Under the pieces are notes generated by a model that made no database searches, had not been told where the DNA came from, and saw only the letters and a list, made by a program, of their open reading frames with translations. Below, piece by piece: positions 1 to 7,496 of a stretch of 40,546 nt of DNA (positions are counted from its first letter, which is position 1; each line of letters begins with the position of its first letter). This DNA comes from an uncultured Acetatifactor sp. (lineage in GTDB: Bacteria > Bacillota > Clostridia > Lachnospirales > Lachnospiraceae): NCBI RefSeq assembly GCF_910585425.1, contig NZ_CAJUCP010000034.1:1-40546 (forward strand), given 5' to 3'. A program made the translations under genes and the position numbers.

Positions 1-80
1 TGACTGGTTCAATCGCTTGATTGCATTAGGCAGTATTCAGCGTTATGCAGTATAATTTGCAAATCTCTTTCAAGCTGCCC

Positions 81-707
81 TCACAATCCCGCCCGCAGCA
101 GATGGATATCATATGTGTGCCGACACAGCTCCTGAATATCCTGGCTGTAATGGGACGTCAGTATGATCGTCACCCCTTCCTTTTCGTTCAGTTCCCGAAA
201 AAGCTGCCTGAAATATGCCACGGACTTGATATCAATGGCATTCAGCGGCTCGTCCAGGACCAGCAGCGAGGGCTTCTCCATCAGGGCCTGGGCGATGGCG
301 AGGCGCTGCTTCATCCCCTGGGAATATTTCCCCACCGGAACCTCCAGCTCCGGCTTCAGCCCCGCCAGCCTCATGGCCTCCTCCACCTGCGCCCTGTCCG
401 TCTTCCTGCGGATGGAAGCCAACAGCAGCAGATTGCCCAGCCCTGTCTCCCCCGGCAGAAAGCCCGTGGAATCCAGGATCACCCCGATGTCCCGGGGGAA
501 TCTCCCCTTTTCAATCCTCTCTCCCCCCACGAAGACCTCCCCCGCATCCGGCAGGGCGAAGCCGCATATCATCTTCAACAGCACGCTTTTCCCGGAGCCG
601 TTCTCCCCTAAAATCCCGCAGATGTCTCCACGGGGAACCGTAAGATTCAAACCGGTGAACAGTACATTGTTCTTATATGCCTTCGACACATTCCGCAGCT
701 CTACCAT
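81..707 (-). CDS. ABC transporter ATP-binding protein
   Basis: ATPase subunit of an ABC transporter, about 208 aa. The Walker A motif is GENGSGKS, the signature is YSQGMKQRL and Walker B is LLVLDEPLNAID, so every nucleotide-binding motif is intact. The protein has no membrane segment and should sit on the cytoplasmic face of the two membrane proteins encoded just upstream on the same strand (801-1577 and 1561-2301). I chose the ATG at 707 because GAGGAG lies 5 bases upstream; an in-frame ATG four codons earlier would place the ribosome site inside the gene. It is short for the family (usually 220-310 aa), as in small export or bacteriocin-immunity type ATPases. The substrate cannot be told from sequence. 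Confidence 0.93.
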   Translation of the reverse strand: MVELRNVSKAYKNNVLFTGLNLTVPRGDICGILGENGSGKSVLLKMICGFALPDAGEVFVGGERIEKGRFPRDIGVILDSTGFLPGETGLGNLLLLASIRRKTDRAQVEEAMRLAGLKPELEVPVGKYSQGMKQRLAIAQALMEKPSLLVLDEPLNAIDIKSVAYFRQLFRELNEKEGVTIILTSHYSQDIQELCRHTYDIHLLRAGL

Positions 708-800
708 ATTTCTCCTCATTCTCCCCGTCCTCCTTGTTCTCCCATCCGCTGTTCCCGTTCTAAGACAGCCCGATTCTCCCGCCGCCCTTTCCGGAACCGC

Positions 801-1577
801 TCATTGATCGTTCTTTTCAAAGACGAAATCCTTTCTTCCATGCAGCGCCTTCGCCAGCCACAGCAGCAGCAAAATCACAGCCAGCCAGTACCACCAGTAG
901 AACCCATAGCGTCCCAGTTTCTCCACCTCCTCCGGCGGCACCCCCACGATCTCCTCTATTTTATAGCCGATCCTCCCCCAGGGCGTCCACTCCAGTGCCC
1001 GCACGGCGGCTCCTTTCGCCAGGATATAATTTCCCAGCGGCACAAAAGTCGTTACCGCCAAATCCAGCACAGCGTTGCCCACTATGCTCTGCAGAATCTC
1101 ATGCAGCAGGAGCATGGCGCTCCAGAAGCAGAAGATATTCAGACACTGCCTTACACAAATGTCCCCGAACTCCTCCGACAGGATAAAAGCATGCTCCGAC
1201 TCCACGGGCATCTTCCGCCTGATGAAGAGCAGCATGCCCGCAAACCCAAGCAGGCACAGCAGCGCGAATCCTGTCCTCACGGCTGTCTTTATATAAAAAA
1301 ATTCATCCCTGTCCCGGTATCTGATCAGGACAGGATACCGGGAGCTCTGGGTCTGTCCGCCGCTGGTGGCCGCCAGCAGCAGAAAGGGGAACAAAACCAG
1401 AATGATATGATAGTTGTTGAATACCCACACCATGAATTCCCCCTGGCAGCCTGCCGGGTATTTCCGCAAAAAGGCCGCTGCCATCACATGTCCCACCACC
1501 AGGGCGCAGAGCAGCCAGAAAAGCAGCCCCCTCGCCAGGCGGCATTCCCTGATCTCCACTCTAAGCTTTGCCAGCAT
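801..1577 (-). CDS. multi-pass membrane protein, probable ABC transporter permease
   Basis: Hydrophobic protein of 258 aa with about six predicted membrane segments, beginning with a helix near residues 15-35 (LLFWLLCALVVGHVMAAAFL). It ends with a hydrophobic stretch around residues 225-245 and a charged tail. I do not recognise a named family. Its start overlaps the end of the upstream membrane gene by 17 bases, and the ABC ATPase follows about 94 bases downstream, so it is most likely a permease subunit of that exporter. The overlap suggests translational coupling of the two membrane proteins. Confidence 0.8.
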   Translation of the reverse strand: MLAKLRVEIRECRLARGLLFWLLCALVVGHVMAAAFLRKYPAGCQGEFMVWVFNNYHIILVLFPFLLLAATSGGQTQSSRYPVLIRYRDRDEFFYIKTAVRTGFALLCLLGFAGMLLFIRRKMPVESEHAFILSEEFGDICVRQCLNIFCFWSAMLLLHEILQSIVGNAVLDLAVTTFVPLGNYILAKGAAVRALEWTPWGRIGYKIEEIVGVPPEEVEKLGRYGFYWWYWLAVILLLLWLAKALHGRKDFVFEKNDQ

Positions 1578-2301
1578 GACAATCCCCTCCTATGAACAAA
1601 AGACAGCCCGCCCCGAACAGCCCAAGCTCATACAACGGAATTCCCCAGCCCCCCAGCACGGCATTGCTGTAGGCCGCCGGGTATATCAGCTTGAAAGCCT
1701 GCCAGCCCCTGGGCGCGGCGACCCCTGTGAACACGCAGTAACAGACCGGTATCAGCAGCGCCAGATACCGGTTGCGGACCACCGCGCTCAGCCCCAGCCC
1801 CCACACCGCGAACGCCGCCCCCAGCGCCCCCGCGTTCACGGCGTACATCATACCATACAGCAGCGGGAACTCCCCGGCAAATTCCGGCAGAAACCAGATA
1901 GGGTTCACCACCTCCCCCGATCCCAGTATGAACTTACAGAAAAGCAGCCACCCTGCCATAGGCAGGAACAGGGACAGGAAACCGCTGCAGGCCACCGCGG
2001 CAATCTTCGCCCTCCGATATCCCCCCCTGGAAGCCTTCAGCACCATCAGCCTCTGGAAGCCGCTGTCCCTCTCCCTCCGGTAGGACAGCACAAAGGGGAA
2101 CATGACCGTAACAGGCCAGAGGATTGTCAGCGGCGTAGACCGCAGACTGTCCAAAAACTTGCTCAGATAAGGCTCACTGTTGCTGAAGATCCTGCCTCCC
2201 GTCTGATCCAGGCGCCCCTCCAGCATCATAAATAAGCCGAATGCCGTCGTGACCCAAAAGGCTCTGGACTGCAGCGCTCTCTTTATTTCCGTTTTTACCA
2301 T
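1561..2301 (-). CDS. multi-pass membrane protein, probable ABC transporter permease
   Basis: First gene of the minus-strand ABC operon, 246 aa. Residue 12 onward gives a hydrophobic helix (AFWVTTAFGLFMML), followed by several more membrane spans and a short soluble stretch near residues 30-50. The layout resembles ABC-2 type permeases with a large first extracytoplasmic loop, but no diagnostic motif is visible. A GGGGGAGGG ribosome site precedes the ATG. The two permease-like proteins differ in sequence and presumably form a heterodimeric channel for the ATPase at 81-707. The function is inferred from operon context. Confidence 0.78.
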   Translation of the reverse strand: MVKTEIKRALQSRAFWVTTAFGLFMMLEGRLDQTGGRIFSNSEPYLSKFLDSLRSTPLTILWPVTVMFPFVLSYRRERDSGFQRLMVLKASRGGYRRAKIAAVACSGFLSLFLPMAGWLLFCKFILGSGEVVNPIWFLPEFAGEFPLLYGMMYAVNAGALGAAFAVWGLGLSAVVRNRYLALLIPVCYCVFTGVAAPRGWQAFKLIYPAAYSNAVLGGWGIPLYELGLFGAGCLLFIGGDCHAGKA

Positions 2302-2389
2302 AATGCATGCCCTCCCCCGCAGACCATTCTTATCTGATATATCCGATTTGAGGACAGTTCGTTACAAAATCCATAGATACGTTTTTCTA

Positions 2390-2418
2390 TTGATTTTCCC
2401 CAGGGGACAGGATATAAT
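2390..2418 (+). promoter_or_regulatory. sigma-A promoter of the carbamate kinase gene
   Basis: -35 TTGATT (2390-2395) and -10 TATAAT (2413-2418) are separated by 17 bases, about 60 bases before the carbamate kinase ATG. No clear operator is visible. The divergent ABC operon has only a weak candidate promoter in the same 177-base gap. Confidence 0.75.
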
Positions 2419-2478
2419 GGGCGGTGACAGGTTTCCTGCAGACAGAGCAAAACGCTATCCATAAGAGAGGAAGAACAT

Positions 2479-3414
2479 ATGAGCAAAAAAAGAGCAGTGG
2501 TGTCCCTGGGGCACGACGCGTTAGGCCATACCACAGGAGCCCAGCGGGACGCGGTGCAGGTGACAGCCCGGGCGCTGGCGGATCTGGTGGAGGAGGATTA
2601 CCAGCTGACCATCACCCACAGCAACGGCCCCCAGGTCAGCATGATCCACAAAGCCATGACGGAGCTGCGCCGGGTCTACACCGACTACACCCCGGCCCCC
2701 ATGTGCGTGTGCTCCGCCATGAGCCAGGGCTACGTAGGGTACGACATCCAGAACGCCCTGCGCAGCGAACTGCTTGGCCGGGGCATCTCCAAGCCGGTCA
2801 GCACCATCCTGACCCAGGTCACCGTAGACCCCTACGACGAAGCCTTCTATGAGCCCACCAAGGTCATCGGCCGGTTCATGTCAAAAGAAGACGCGGAGGC
2901 CGAAACCAAAAAAGGCAATTACGTCAAAGAATATCCCGAAAAGGGCTACAGGCGTGTAGTCGCAGCCCCCCAGCCCATCGACATCGTGGAGATCGAAGCC
3001 ATCCGCGCCCTTGTGGCCGCAGACCAGGTGGTCATCGCCTGCGGTGGCGGCGGCATCCCCGTCATCGAACAGCAGCATATCCTGAAAGGCGCTTCCGCCG
3101 TCATCGAGAAGGACGCCATCGCCGGGAAGCTGGCAGCAGACTTAGACTGCGACGAGCTGATCATCTTCACCGGCGTGGACTGCGTGTACCGTGACTTCGG
3201 CACCAATGGGCAGACCCCCGTGCCGGCTATGGCCGTGGCCGAAGCGAAAGAGATGATTTCCCAGGGACAGTTCGAGGCAGGCACCATGCTGCCGAAGATC
3301 GAAGCCGCTGTCAGCTATCTGGAGAAGGTGCGGACAGGAAAAGTGCTGATAACTTCTCTGGGCAGGGCAAAGGACGCTGTCCACGGCAAGGCAGGGACCG
3401 TAATCACGGCGTAG
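2479..3414 (+). CDS. arcC: carbamate kinase
   Basis: Carbamate kinase, 311 aa, close to the usual 310. It catalyses carbamoyl phosphate + ADP to ATP + NH3 + CO2, normally the last step of arginine deiminase or related ureido-compound fermentation. Family landmarks are the SHGNGPQV-like THSNGPQV near residue 50, the substrate loop ACGGGGIPV, the LAADLDCDELIIFTGVD segment and a C-terminal KAGTVI. The N-terminal phosphate loop, normally LGGNAL, here reads SLGHDALG, an unusual GGN-to-GHD change. The start is supported by a GAGAGGAAG ribosome site. No arcA, arcB, agmatine deiminase or oxamate gene is adjacent; the gene stands alone between its own promoter and terminator. Confidence 0.93.
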   Translation: MSKKRAVVSLGHDALGHTTGAQRDAVQVTARALADLVEEDYQLTITHSNGPQVSMIHKAMTELRRVYTDYTPAPMCVCSAMSQGYVGYDIQNALRSELLGRGISKPVSTILTQVTVDPYDEAFYEPTKVIGRFMSKEDAEAETKKGNYVKEYPEKGYRRVVAAPQPIDIVEIEAIRALVAADQVVIACGGGGIPVIEQQHILKGASAVIEKDAIAGKLAADLDCDELIIFTGVDCVYRDFGTNGQTPVPAMAVAEAKEMISQGQFEAGTMLPKIEAAVSYLEKVRTGKVLITSLGRAKDAVHGKAGTVITA

Positions 3415-3553
3415 CGTGGAGGGACGCTTTGGGAAGCGCTTGCGCCAGGCCCGGCGCCCAGCCTCCCGCAACGCCCCTCCCGCCATTTTTCTGTAAAGCG
3501 CTTTCCATGCACCGCTCCGGTAGCGCGGTTCCGCTACGTAGGCCTGGGCGGAA

Positions 3554-3610
3554 AACAGCCCCTCCGGCAGGGCGGCCCATGTCCGGAGGGGCTGTTCGTT
3601 TTGTTGTTTT
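3554..3610 (+). terminator. Rho-independent terminator after carbamate kinase
   Basis: A perfect 14-bp stem (3554-3567 with 3583-3596, AACAGCCCCTCCGG and its complement) with a 15-base loop is followed by a T-rich tract from 3598. It lies 140 bases after the carbamate kinase stop codon. Confidence 0.88.
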
Positions 3611-3753
3611 CTCTGTCTTCTGCCAGGCGATTTCCCTGTATGCCCACGGATCGCCATCGGATGATTCCCCACTGATTTCAGCCATGTCAAAGAGATTCGA
3701 TAGACATCCGGCCCTCAATGTATGATAATGGCGCCGAAAGGAGCAATCGGAAT
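3611..3753. other. spacer between terminator and mini-ORF
   Basis: No gene is supported in this part of the 434-base gap between carbamate kinase and the DUF6440 gene. It contains only a plausible promoter (3701-3729) reading toward the mini-ORF at 3754. Confidence 0.5.
3701..3729 (+). promoter_or_regulatory. candidate promoter of the mini-ORF
   Basis: TAGACA (3701-3706) and GATAAT (3724-3729) are spaced by 17 bases; each is one mismatch from consensus. It lies 25 bases before a ribosome site and a short reading frame. Confidence 0.5.
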
Positions 3754-3831
3754 ATGGAAACAGAGATAAGGCTTAAAAGCGCGCGGGTACAGTCCAAGAT
3801 GACACTCCCTCTTGGAAAAAGTGTTCCGTAA
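3754..3831 (+). CDS. 25-residue mini-ORF, possibly the 5' stub of a lost gene
   Basis: Short frame METEIRLKSARVQ... ending in KSVP, preceded by AAAGGAG at normal distance and by a good promoter candidate. The peptide is basic and not hydrophobic and has no recognised motif. It may be a small protein, but the complete expression signals in front of so short a frame fit better with the beginning of a gene truncated by deletion. The integrase remnant at 4572-4649 shows that this locus has been rearranged. Confidence 0.35.
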   Translation: METEIRLKSARVQSKMTLPLGKSVP

Positions 3832-3848
3832 GCGATTATTGCCTATAA

Positions 3849-4010
3849 TTATGGCGTAATCACCGGTTTTCCTTCTTTGTCCAGCAACGGCGTCAGGCCA
3901 CCTGCATTTCCGCTCCTGCGAAACACATAATTTACACCTGTCTCTACATCAACCCAGATTTCAATTACCTCTAACGTTCCCTGACCATAAATTTTTCTGA
4001 AACGATCCAT
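3849..4010 (-). CDS. DUF6440 family small protein
   Basis: 53-residue protein, too short for routine ORF calling. The sequence contains DVETGVNYVF and AGGLTPLLDKEGKPV, the hallmark core of the DUF6440 family (small single-domain proteins of about 55-65 aa common in Firmicutes, function unknown). GGGAGG lies 7 bases before the ATG at 4010. An in-frame ATG five codons earlier would absorb the ribosome site, so it is not preferred. It follows the membrane protein at 4089-4553 on the same strand with a gap of about 80 bases and could be co-transcribed with it. Confidence 0.8.
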   Translation of the reverse strand: MDRFRKIYGQGTLEVIEIWVDVETGVNYVFRRSGNAGGLTPLLDKEGKPVITP

Positions 4011-4088
4011 ACTTTTTCCTCCCATTGACTACACTCCTTTCTTACGGATGCCGGTACGCCCGCCTGGAACACTTCCTCCGACAGGGAA

Positions 4089-4553
4089 TCACAATTGAAT
4101 CGTAGATTTTCCTGAATCGTTGGCATATACCGCAATCGAATCATGTTCCGCCACATCAGGCCTCTCCCACAGAAAATAGCTCTCCCCATGGCAATCCTTC
4201 CCCTGATGGGTATAGGTGTACAAGATGATATAAGGAGTCTTCCCCGCATACCGCACGCCCATTTCCACACACACTTTTTCCACGGTTCCATTTACCTTAG
4301 TTCCATTCGCAAGCAGCTCGTTGTGTAATTTCTTCTTTCGGGCGGCAATGGCTGCCAGCGCTGATTGCCAGATGAGAAACACTGCGCCAAACGCAAAGAA
4401 ACCGATTATCATTCCATTTGCGTCCTGTGTCCCTGCATATCCCGCAGGTTTCAATATGCCGATCAGCCCCAACGATCCAAAGGCGAGAAATCCGATGCCT
4501 ATCCAGCGGAAAATGGTTTTGAATAAATCTTCTCTGTATCTCGGCGGCTTCAT
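4089..4553 (-). CDS. DUF3592-like membrane protein
   Basis: 154-residue protein with two membrane helices (about residues 15-35 and 47-70), a basic RKKK stop-transfer sequence, then a soluble beta-rich domain of about 80 residues. The domain carries the pattern NGTVEKV...YIILYTYTHQGKDCHGES...VYAND, which resembles DUF3592 proteins (membrane-anchored, function unknown). The start has GAGGAGGAG immediately upstream. The upstream neighbour on this strand is the integrase remnant ending 20 bases away. Family assignment is from pattern recall and is moderate. Confidence 0.7.
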   Translation of the reverse strand: MKPPRYREDLFKTIFRWIGIGFLAFGSLGLIGILKPAGYAGTQDANGMIIGFFAFGAVFLIWQSALAAIAARKKKLHNELLANGTKVNGTVEKVCVEMGVRYAGKTPYIILYTYTHQGKDCHGESYFLWERPDVAEHDSIAVYANDSGKSTIQL

Positions 4554-4571
4554 AGTCTCCTCCTCAATCCG

Positions 4572-4649
4572 CTACTGGAAGGTCAGTTTTGTCGTGGCAC
4601 CGATATCAGAATGTCCCATGATATGCTGCAGGTTCTTGGGATTCACAGT
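4572..4649 (-). pseudogene. C-terminal remnant of a tyrosine recombinase (phage/transposon-type integrase)
   Basis: The minus strand reads TVNPKNLQHIMGHSDIGAT and continues TKLTFQ before a stop, bounded upstream by a stop in the same frame. This is the conserved C-terminal block of tyrosine integrases (NPKxLQyimGHSdi.vT), which carries the catalytic His of the (H/W)xxx segment and precedes the nucleophile Tyr. The Tyr region is altered (KLTF rather than the usual NtYxH) and the rest of the enzyme is absent. It is a scar of a former mobile element lying 20 bases before the gene at 4089-4553. Confidence 0.7.
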
Positions 4650-4728
4650 CTACTGCCATAGCAGCATCCTGTCCTCGCCTACCCCAGCAAGGGCAGCCTG
4701 CTGCGGACGCGGGCCATCGCAAGCCCAC

Positions 4729-5607
4729 TCAGCGTCCCCCGGAGGCATACTCTCCCATATTGATGTCCAGCACCCCTCTGGGCGGCTGTATCAAAGCGTC
4801 CTCGTACTGGCACTTCCATTGTACCTGACGGCTCATTTGGCCGTTTTCCATGCCGTCCACGGTTTCCCCGTCTTCAATCGGATTGGCATTGGCCAGAAGA
4901 TAGGATTCCATATTGTAGGCATGGTTCACCACCCAGTTCGGATCCATGCCGTGGAAGTGGTACTGGAGGTCCGGCAGGAAGAGGGTGCCCATGCCAAGGG
5001 TATCTATCATTTTATCCTCCGTGCCCTCAATGTTGAAGAACCGCACATTGACGCCGAAGCGGATAAAACGGTCAGGGCCTTTTATCTGATGGGAGCGCAC
5101 GTCTTCCGCCAGGAACAGCTTGCCGCAGTTCAGGAAGTGGAATGCCTCACAGGTGGGGTACAGCTCCGCCAGGGCCTCCAGAAAGTCCGCGTCCATGTCG
5201 GCCCGCTCCAGGGCCGGGAGCCCCGCCGCCAGCATGTCCACAGCCACCACCTGATAGCGGCACTCCCGGAAGATCCTCTCCCTGTCCTCCAGACAGTCCC
5301 ACATCTGGCTCATGGAAAAGGCATCAACGCCCTCGCCCTCAAAGGGGGAAACGCCCATCACCATGAGCTGCACCGGAGCCTTGCCGTCCTTGAACTCCGC
5401 TATATGCTCCAGGGCAGCGAAGCCCGCTGTCTTTTCATCATGGCAGAAACATTCCACCGGTCCTATATGCCGCTCCATCACGGCAGTCATGTCCCCTTTC
5501 TCCGGCATGGGCACAGGCTCTTTGAACAGCATCCGGATGAGGAAAGGTCCTCCGGGCTGCAAACCATTTTCATCGGCCAAATCCTGTCTGAAAACTTCAT
5601 CGCTCAT
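4729..5607 (-). CDS. DUF4261-like protein
   Basis: Soluble 292-residue protein without signal peptide or membrane span. The N-terminal half resembles the DUF4261 type (RMLFKEPVPMPEKGDMTAVMERHIGPVE, then FAALEHIAEFKDGKAPVQLMVMG). The C-terminal half has GVNVRFFNIEGTEDKMIDTLGMGTLFLPDLQYHFHGMDPNWVVNHAYNMESYL, a pattern I associate with that family. The function is unknown; such proteins often occur in accessory regions with immunity-like or repeat proteins. A GGAG ribosome site supports the start at 5607. It is separated from the LspA-like gene by 114 bases on the same strand. Confidence 0.65.
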   Translation of the reverse strand: MSDEVFRQDLADENGLQPGGPFLIRMLFKEPVPMPEKGDMTAVMERHIGPVECFCHDEKTAGFAALEHIAEFKDGKAPVQLMVMGVSPFEGEGVDAFSMSQMWDCLEDRERIFRECRYQVVAVDMLAAGLPALERADMDADFLEALAELYPTCEAFHFLNCGKLFLAEDVRSHQIKGPDRFIRFGVNVRFFNIEGTEDKMIDTLGMGTLFLPDLQYHFHGMDPNWVVNHAYNMESYLLANANPIEDGETVDGMENGQMSRQVQWKCQYEDALIQPPRGVLDINMGEYASGGR

Positions 5608-5721
5608 AACATCACTCCATTTCCCTTATTTTCCGCGCCGTACAATCTCTCCCGCGTTCTCCTCAGCGCTGCCCACCGACCTGACGATATCGGGAAGCTG
5701 ACAGAAAACATGCTCCTGCCC

Positions 5722-6225
5722 TCACCCCTCGTCCCGGGAAGCGCCCAGGACCGCCAGCATGGCCCCGATCATAATCGCGAAATCCGAGAGGTTGAACACC
5801 ACCCTCCCAAGGGGCTTCCATCCCACCTGGAAGGTCAGATAATCCACCACGTACCGGCGCTTCAGCCTGTCATAGGTGTTGCTGAAGGCACCGCCCAGGA
5901 GCAGGGCCAGCCCGGCCCGCAGCAGCCGGTTCCCCCGCTGCCCCAGGCTGCACAGGAACATCCCGCCCACCGCCCCGGTGAGGGCCACCGACAGGGCTGC
6001 CACCGCTTTACGGCGCCTCTGGCCCAGGTTCAGCATGGCTCCTTCATTATGGTACTTCCGTATCCGGATGCGGCCTCCGGCCAGCGTCATGGGCCTCCGG
6101 CACTCCCCTTCCCTGCCCCGGCTCAGCACATTTCCGCTTTTGTCCGTATCGCTCCCCTCTATCCGGTTCTTGATCCATAAATCTCCCAGGAAGATTCCTA
6201 TCACTGCAAGCACATAACCGGCCAT
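5722..6225 (-). CDS. signal peptidase II-like protein (lipoprotein signal peptidase family)
   Basis: About 167 aa, the normal length for LspA. The conserved blocks are all visible: an N-terminal membrane helix (YVLAVIGIFLGDLWIK), YHNEGAMLNLG (the NxGxA block), GGAFSNTYDR, VVDY (Asp near 128) and FNLSDF (Asp near 148), the two Asp residues being the catalytic pair. A hydrophilic insert of about 30 residues separates helix 1 from the NEGA block, longer than in typical LspA. I chose the ATG at 6225, with GGGAGG 6 bases upstream; the ORF can be extended 11 codons to 6258. It is probably a paralogue of the housekeeping enzyme, in divergent orientation to a LysR regulator. Confidence 0.82.
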   Translation of the reverse strand: MAGYVLAVIGIFLGDLWIKNRIEGSDTDKSGNVLSRGREGECRRPMTLAGGRIRIRKYHNEGAMLNLGQRRRKAVAALSVALTGAVGGMFLCSLGQRGNRLLRAGLALLLGGAFSNTYDRLKRRYVVDYLTFQVGWKPLGRVVFNLSDFAIMIGAMLAVLGASRDEG

Positions 6226-6303
6226 TCCCATCCTCCCATACACCTGACGTCTTCCCATCTATTCCATCATTCCACGGCTCTCCGTCTCCTGAATCGTGGT
6301 TCC

Positions 6304-6332
6304 AGTATACCCGGTTTTCATGCCAAAGTCAA
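6304..6332 (-). promoter_or_regulatory. promoter of the LspA-like gene
   Basis: On the minus strand, TTGACT (6327-6332) and TATACT (6304-6309) are spaced by 17 bases, about 80 bases upstream of the chosen start. Confidence 0.7.
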
Positions 6333-6407
6333 CAAGCCTGCCCGTTGGGAACGCCAGGCGCTGCAAGGCCGATGGTGGACAGGGCCGTGGACGGATATCT
6401 CTTTCTC

Positions 6408-6436
6408 TTGACTTTGTGATATATTCGAGATACAAT
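6408..6436 (+). promoter_or_regulatory. promoter of the LysR gene
   Basis: TTGACT (6408-6413) and TACAAT (6431-6436) are spaced by 17 bases, within an AT-rich island. It is 118 bases upstream of the LysR start codon, which leaves a leader long enough for autoregulation. Confidence 0.65.
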
Positions 6437-6553
6437 ATTTGCAGATATCTATAATCAGCCAATTATATAGCCTACAGATTATACAGACAAAAGAGACGGG
6501 CGCGGCCCCTCCGGCCCATTGCCGGGGAATCCGCGCCCACAAGGAGGGCCGCC

Positions 6554-7486
6554 ATGTTCCAGGGAATGCACTATGTCTATGAGGTCTATAAGGAAATGAG
6601 CTTCTCGAAAGCCGCCAGGAACCTGTTCATCAGCCAGCCCTCCCTAAGCGCCGCCGTGAAGAAGGTGGAGGGCCAGATCGGCTTCCCCATCTTCGACCGC
6701 AGCACCAATCCCATCCGGCTCACCAAGCTGGGGGAGGAGTACATCCGCTCCGCGGAGAACATCATGGACGTGGAGAAGCGGTTCTGCCATTATGTGGACG
6801 ACATCCAGGGCCTGAAGAGCGGGACGATCGCCATAGGCGGCACGAACCTCTTCGCCTCCTATGTGCTGCCGCCCCTGCTCTCCCGGTTCACGGAGCAGTA
6901 TCCCCTGGTCCATGTGAACCTGGTGGAGGCCACCACCGCCGAGCTGGAGGACAGGCTCTTTGCCGGGTTCCTGGACCTCCTGATCGACAACCAGTCCGTG
7001 GATCCGTCCATTTACGAAAAAACGTTTTTCTGTGAGGAGCACCTGCTCCTGGTGGTGCCCAGCCACTTTCCCTCCAATGAGAAGGTAAGGGGCCATGCCC
7101 TCTCCCTCTCCGATGTGAAAGCCGGGCGCCATCTGGACCCTGCCCTCCCGCCCGTGCCCCTGGAGGCCTTCCGGGAGGATGTCTTCCTATTGCTCAAAAG
7201 CGGCAACGACACCAGGGCCAGGGCGGAGAAGCTCTGCCATGACGGCGGGCATTTCGCGCCCAGGGTGAAGCTGGAGCTGGAGCAGCAGATCACGGCCTAC
7301 AATCTGTCCCGCTACGGGCTGGGCATCTCCTTCAACGGCGACATCCTGATCCGCCACATGCCGGAAGACCGCAGCCTGACCTATTACAGGCTCCCCTTCC
7401 CGGATGCCGTCCGGAGCGTGAATCTCTATTATAAGCGGAACCGGTACATGACCCGGGTGGTAAGCGAGTTTCTGAAGCTGGTGTGA
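6554..7486 (+). CDS. LysR family transcriptional regulator
   Basis: 310 residues, the standard LysR length. The N-terminal winged helix-turn-helix is clear (SFSKAARNLFISQPSLSAAVKKVEGQIGFPIFDRS, residues about 16-50, then RLTKLG). A periplasmic-binding-protein-like effector domain follows from about residue 90 (GTIAIGGTNLFASYVLPPLLSRF). AGGAGG precedes the ATG. It is divergent from the LspA-like gene, the classic arrangement for a LysR regulator and its target, so that gene is the first candidate target. It converges on the LytTR regulator with only 10 bases between stop codons. The effector is unknown. Confidence 0.92.
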   Translation: MFQGMHYVYEVYKEMSFSKAARNLFISQPSLSAAVKKVEGQIGFPIFDRSTNPIRLTKLGEEYIRSAENIMDVEKRFCHYVDDIQGLKSGTIAIGGTNLFASYVLPPLLSRFTEQYPLVHVNLVEATTAELEDRLFAGFLDLLIDNQSVDPSIYEKTFFCEEHLLLVVPSHFPSNEKVRGHALSLSDVKAGRHLDPALPPVPLEAFREDVFLLLKSGNDTRARAEKLCHDGGHFAPRVKLELEQQITAYNLSRYGLGISFNGDILIRHMPEDRSLTYYRLPFPDAVRSVNLYYKRNRYMTRVVSEFLKLV

Positions 7487-7496
7487 GGGCATCCCT

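Larger units (their letters stand above)
6226..6553. other. intergenic region with divergent promoters
   Basis: The 328-base gap between the LspA-like gene and the LysR gene holds two strong divergent sigma-A promoters and no other gene. The AT-rich stretch at 6410-6480, containing two AGATATCT-like blocks, is the likely place for LysR binding sites. Confidence 0.55.

Noticed and set aside
4321..6180. Plus-strand frame of 619 codons across the DUF3592-like, DUF4261-like and LspA-like genes
   Set aside because: It runs antisense to three genes with recognisable families and has no motif or start signal of its own.
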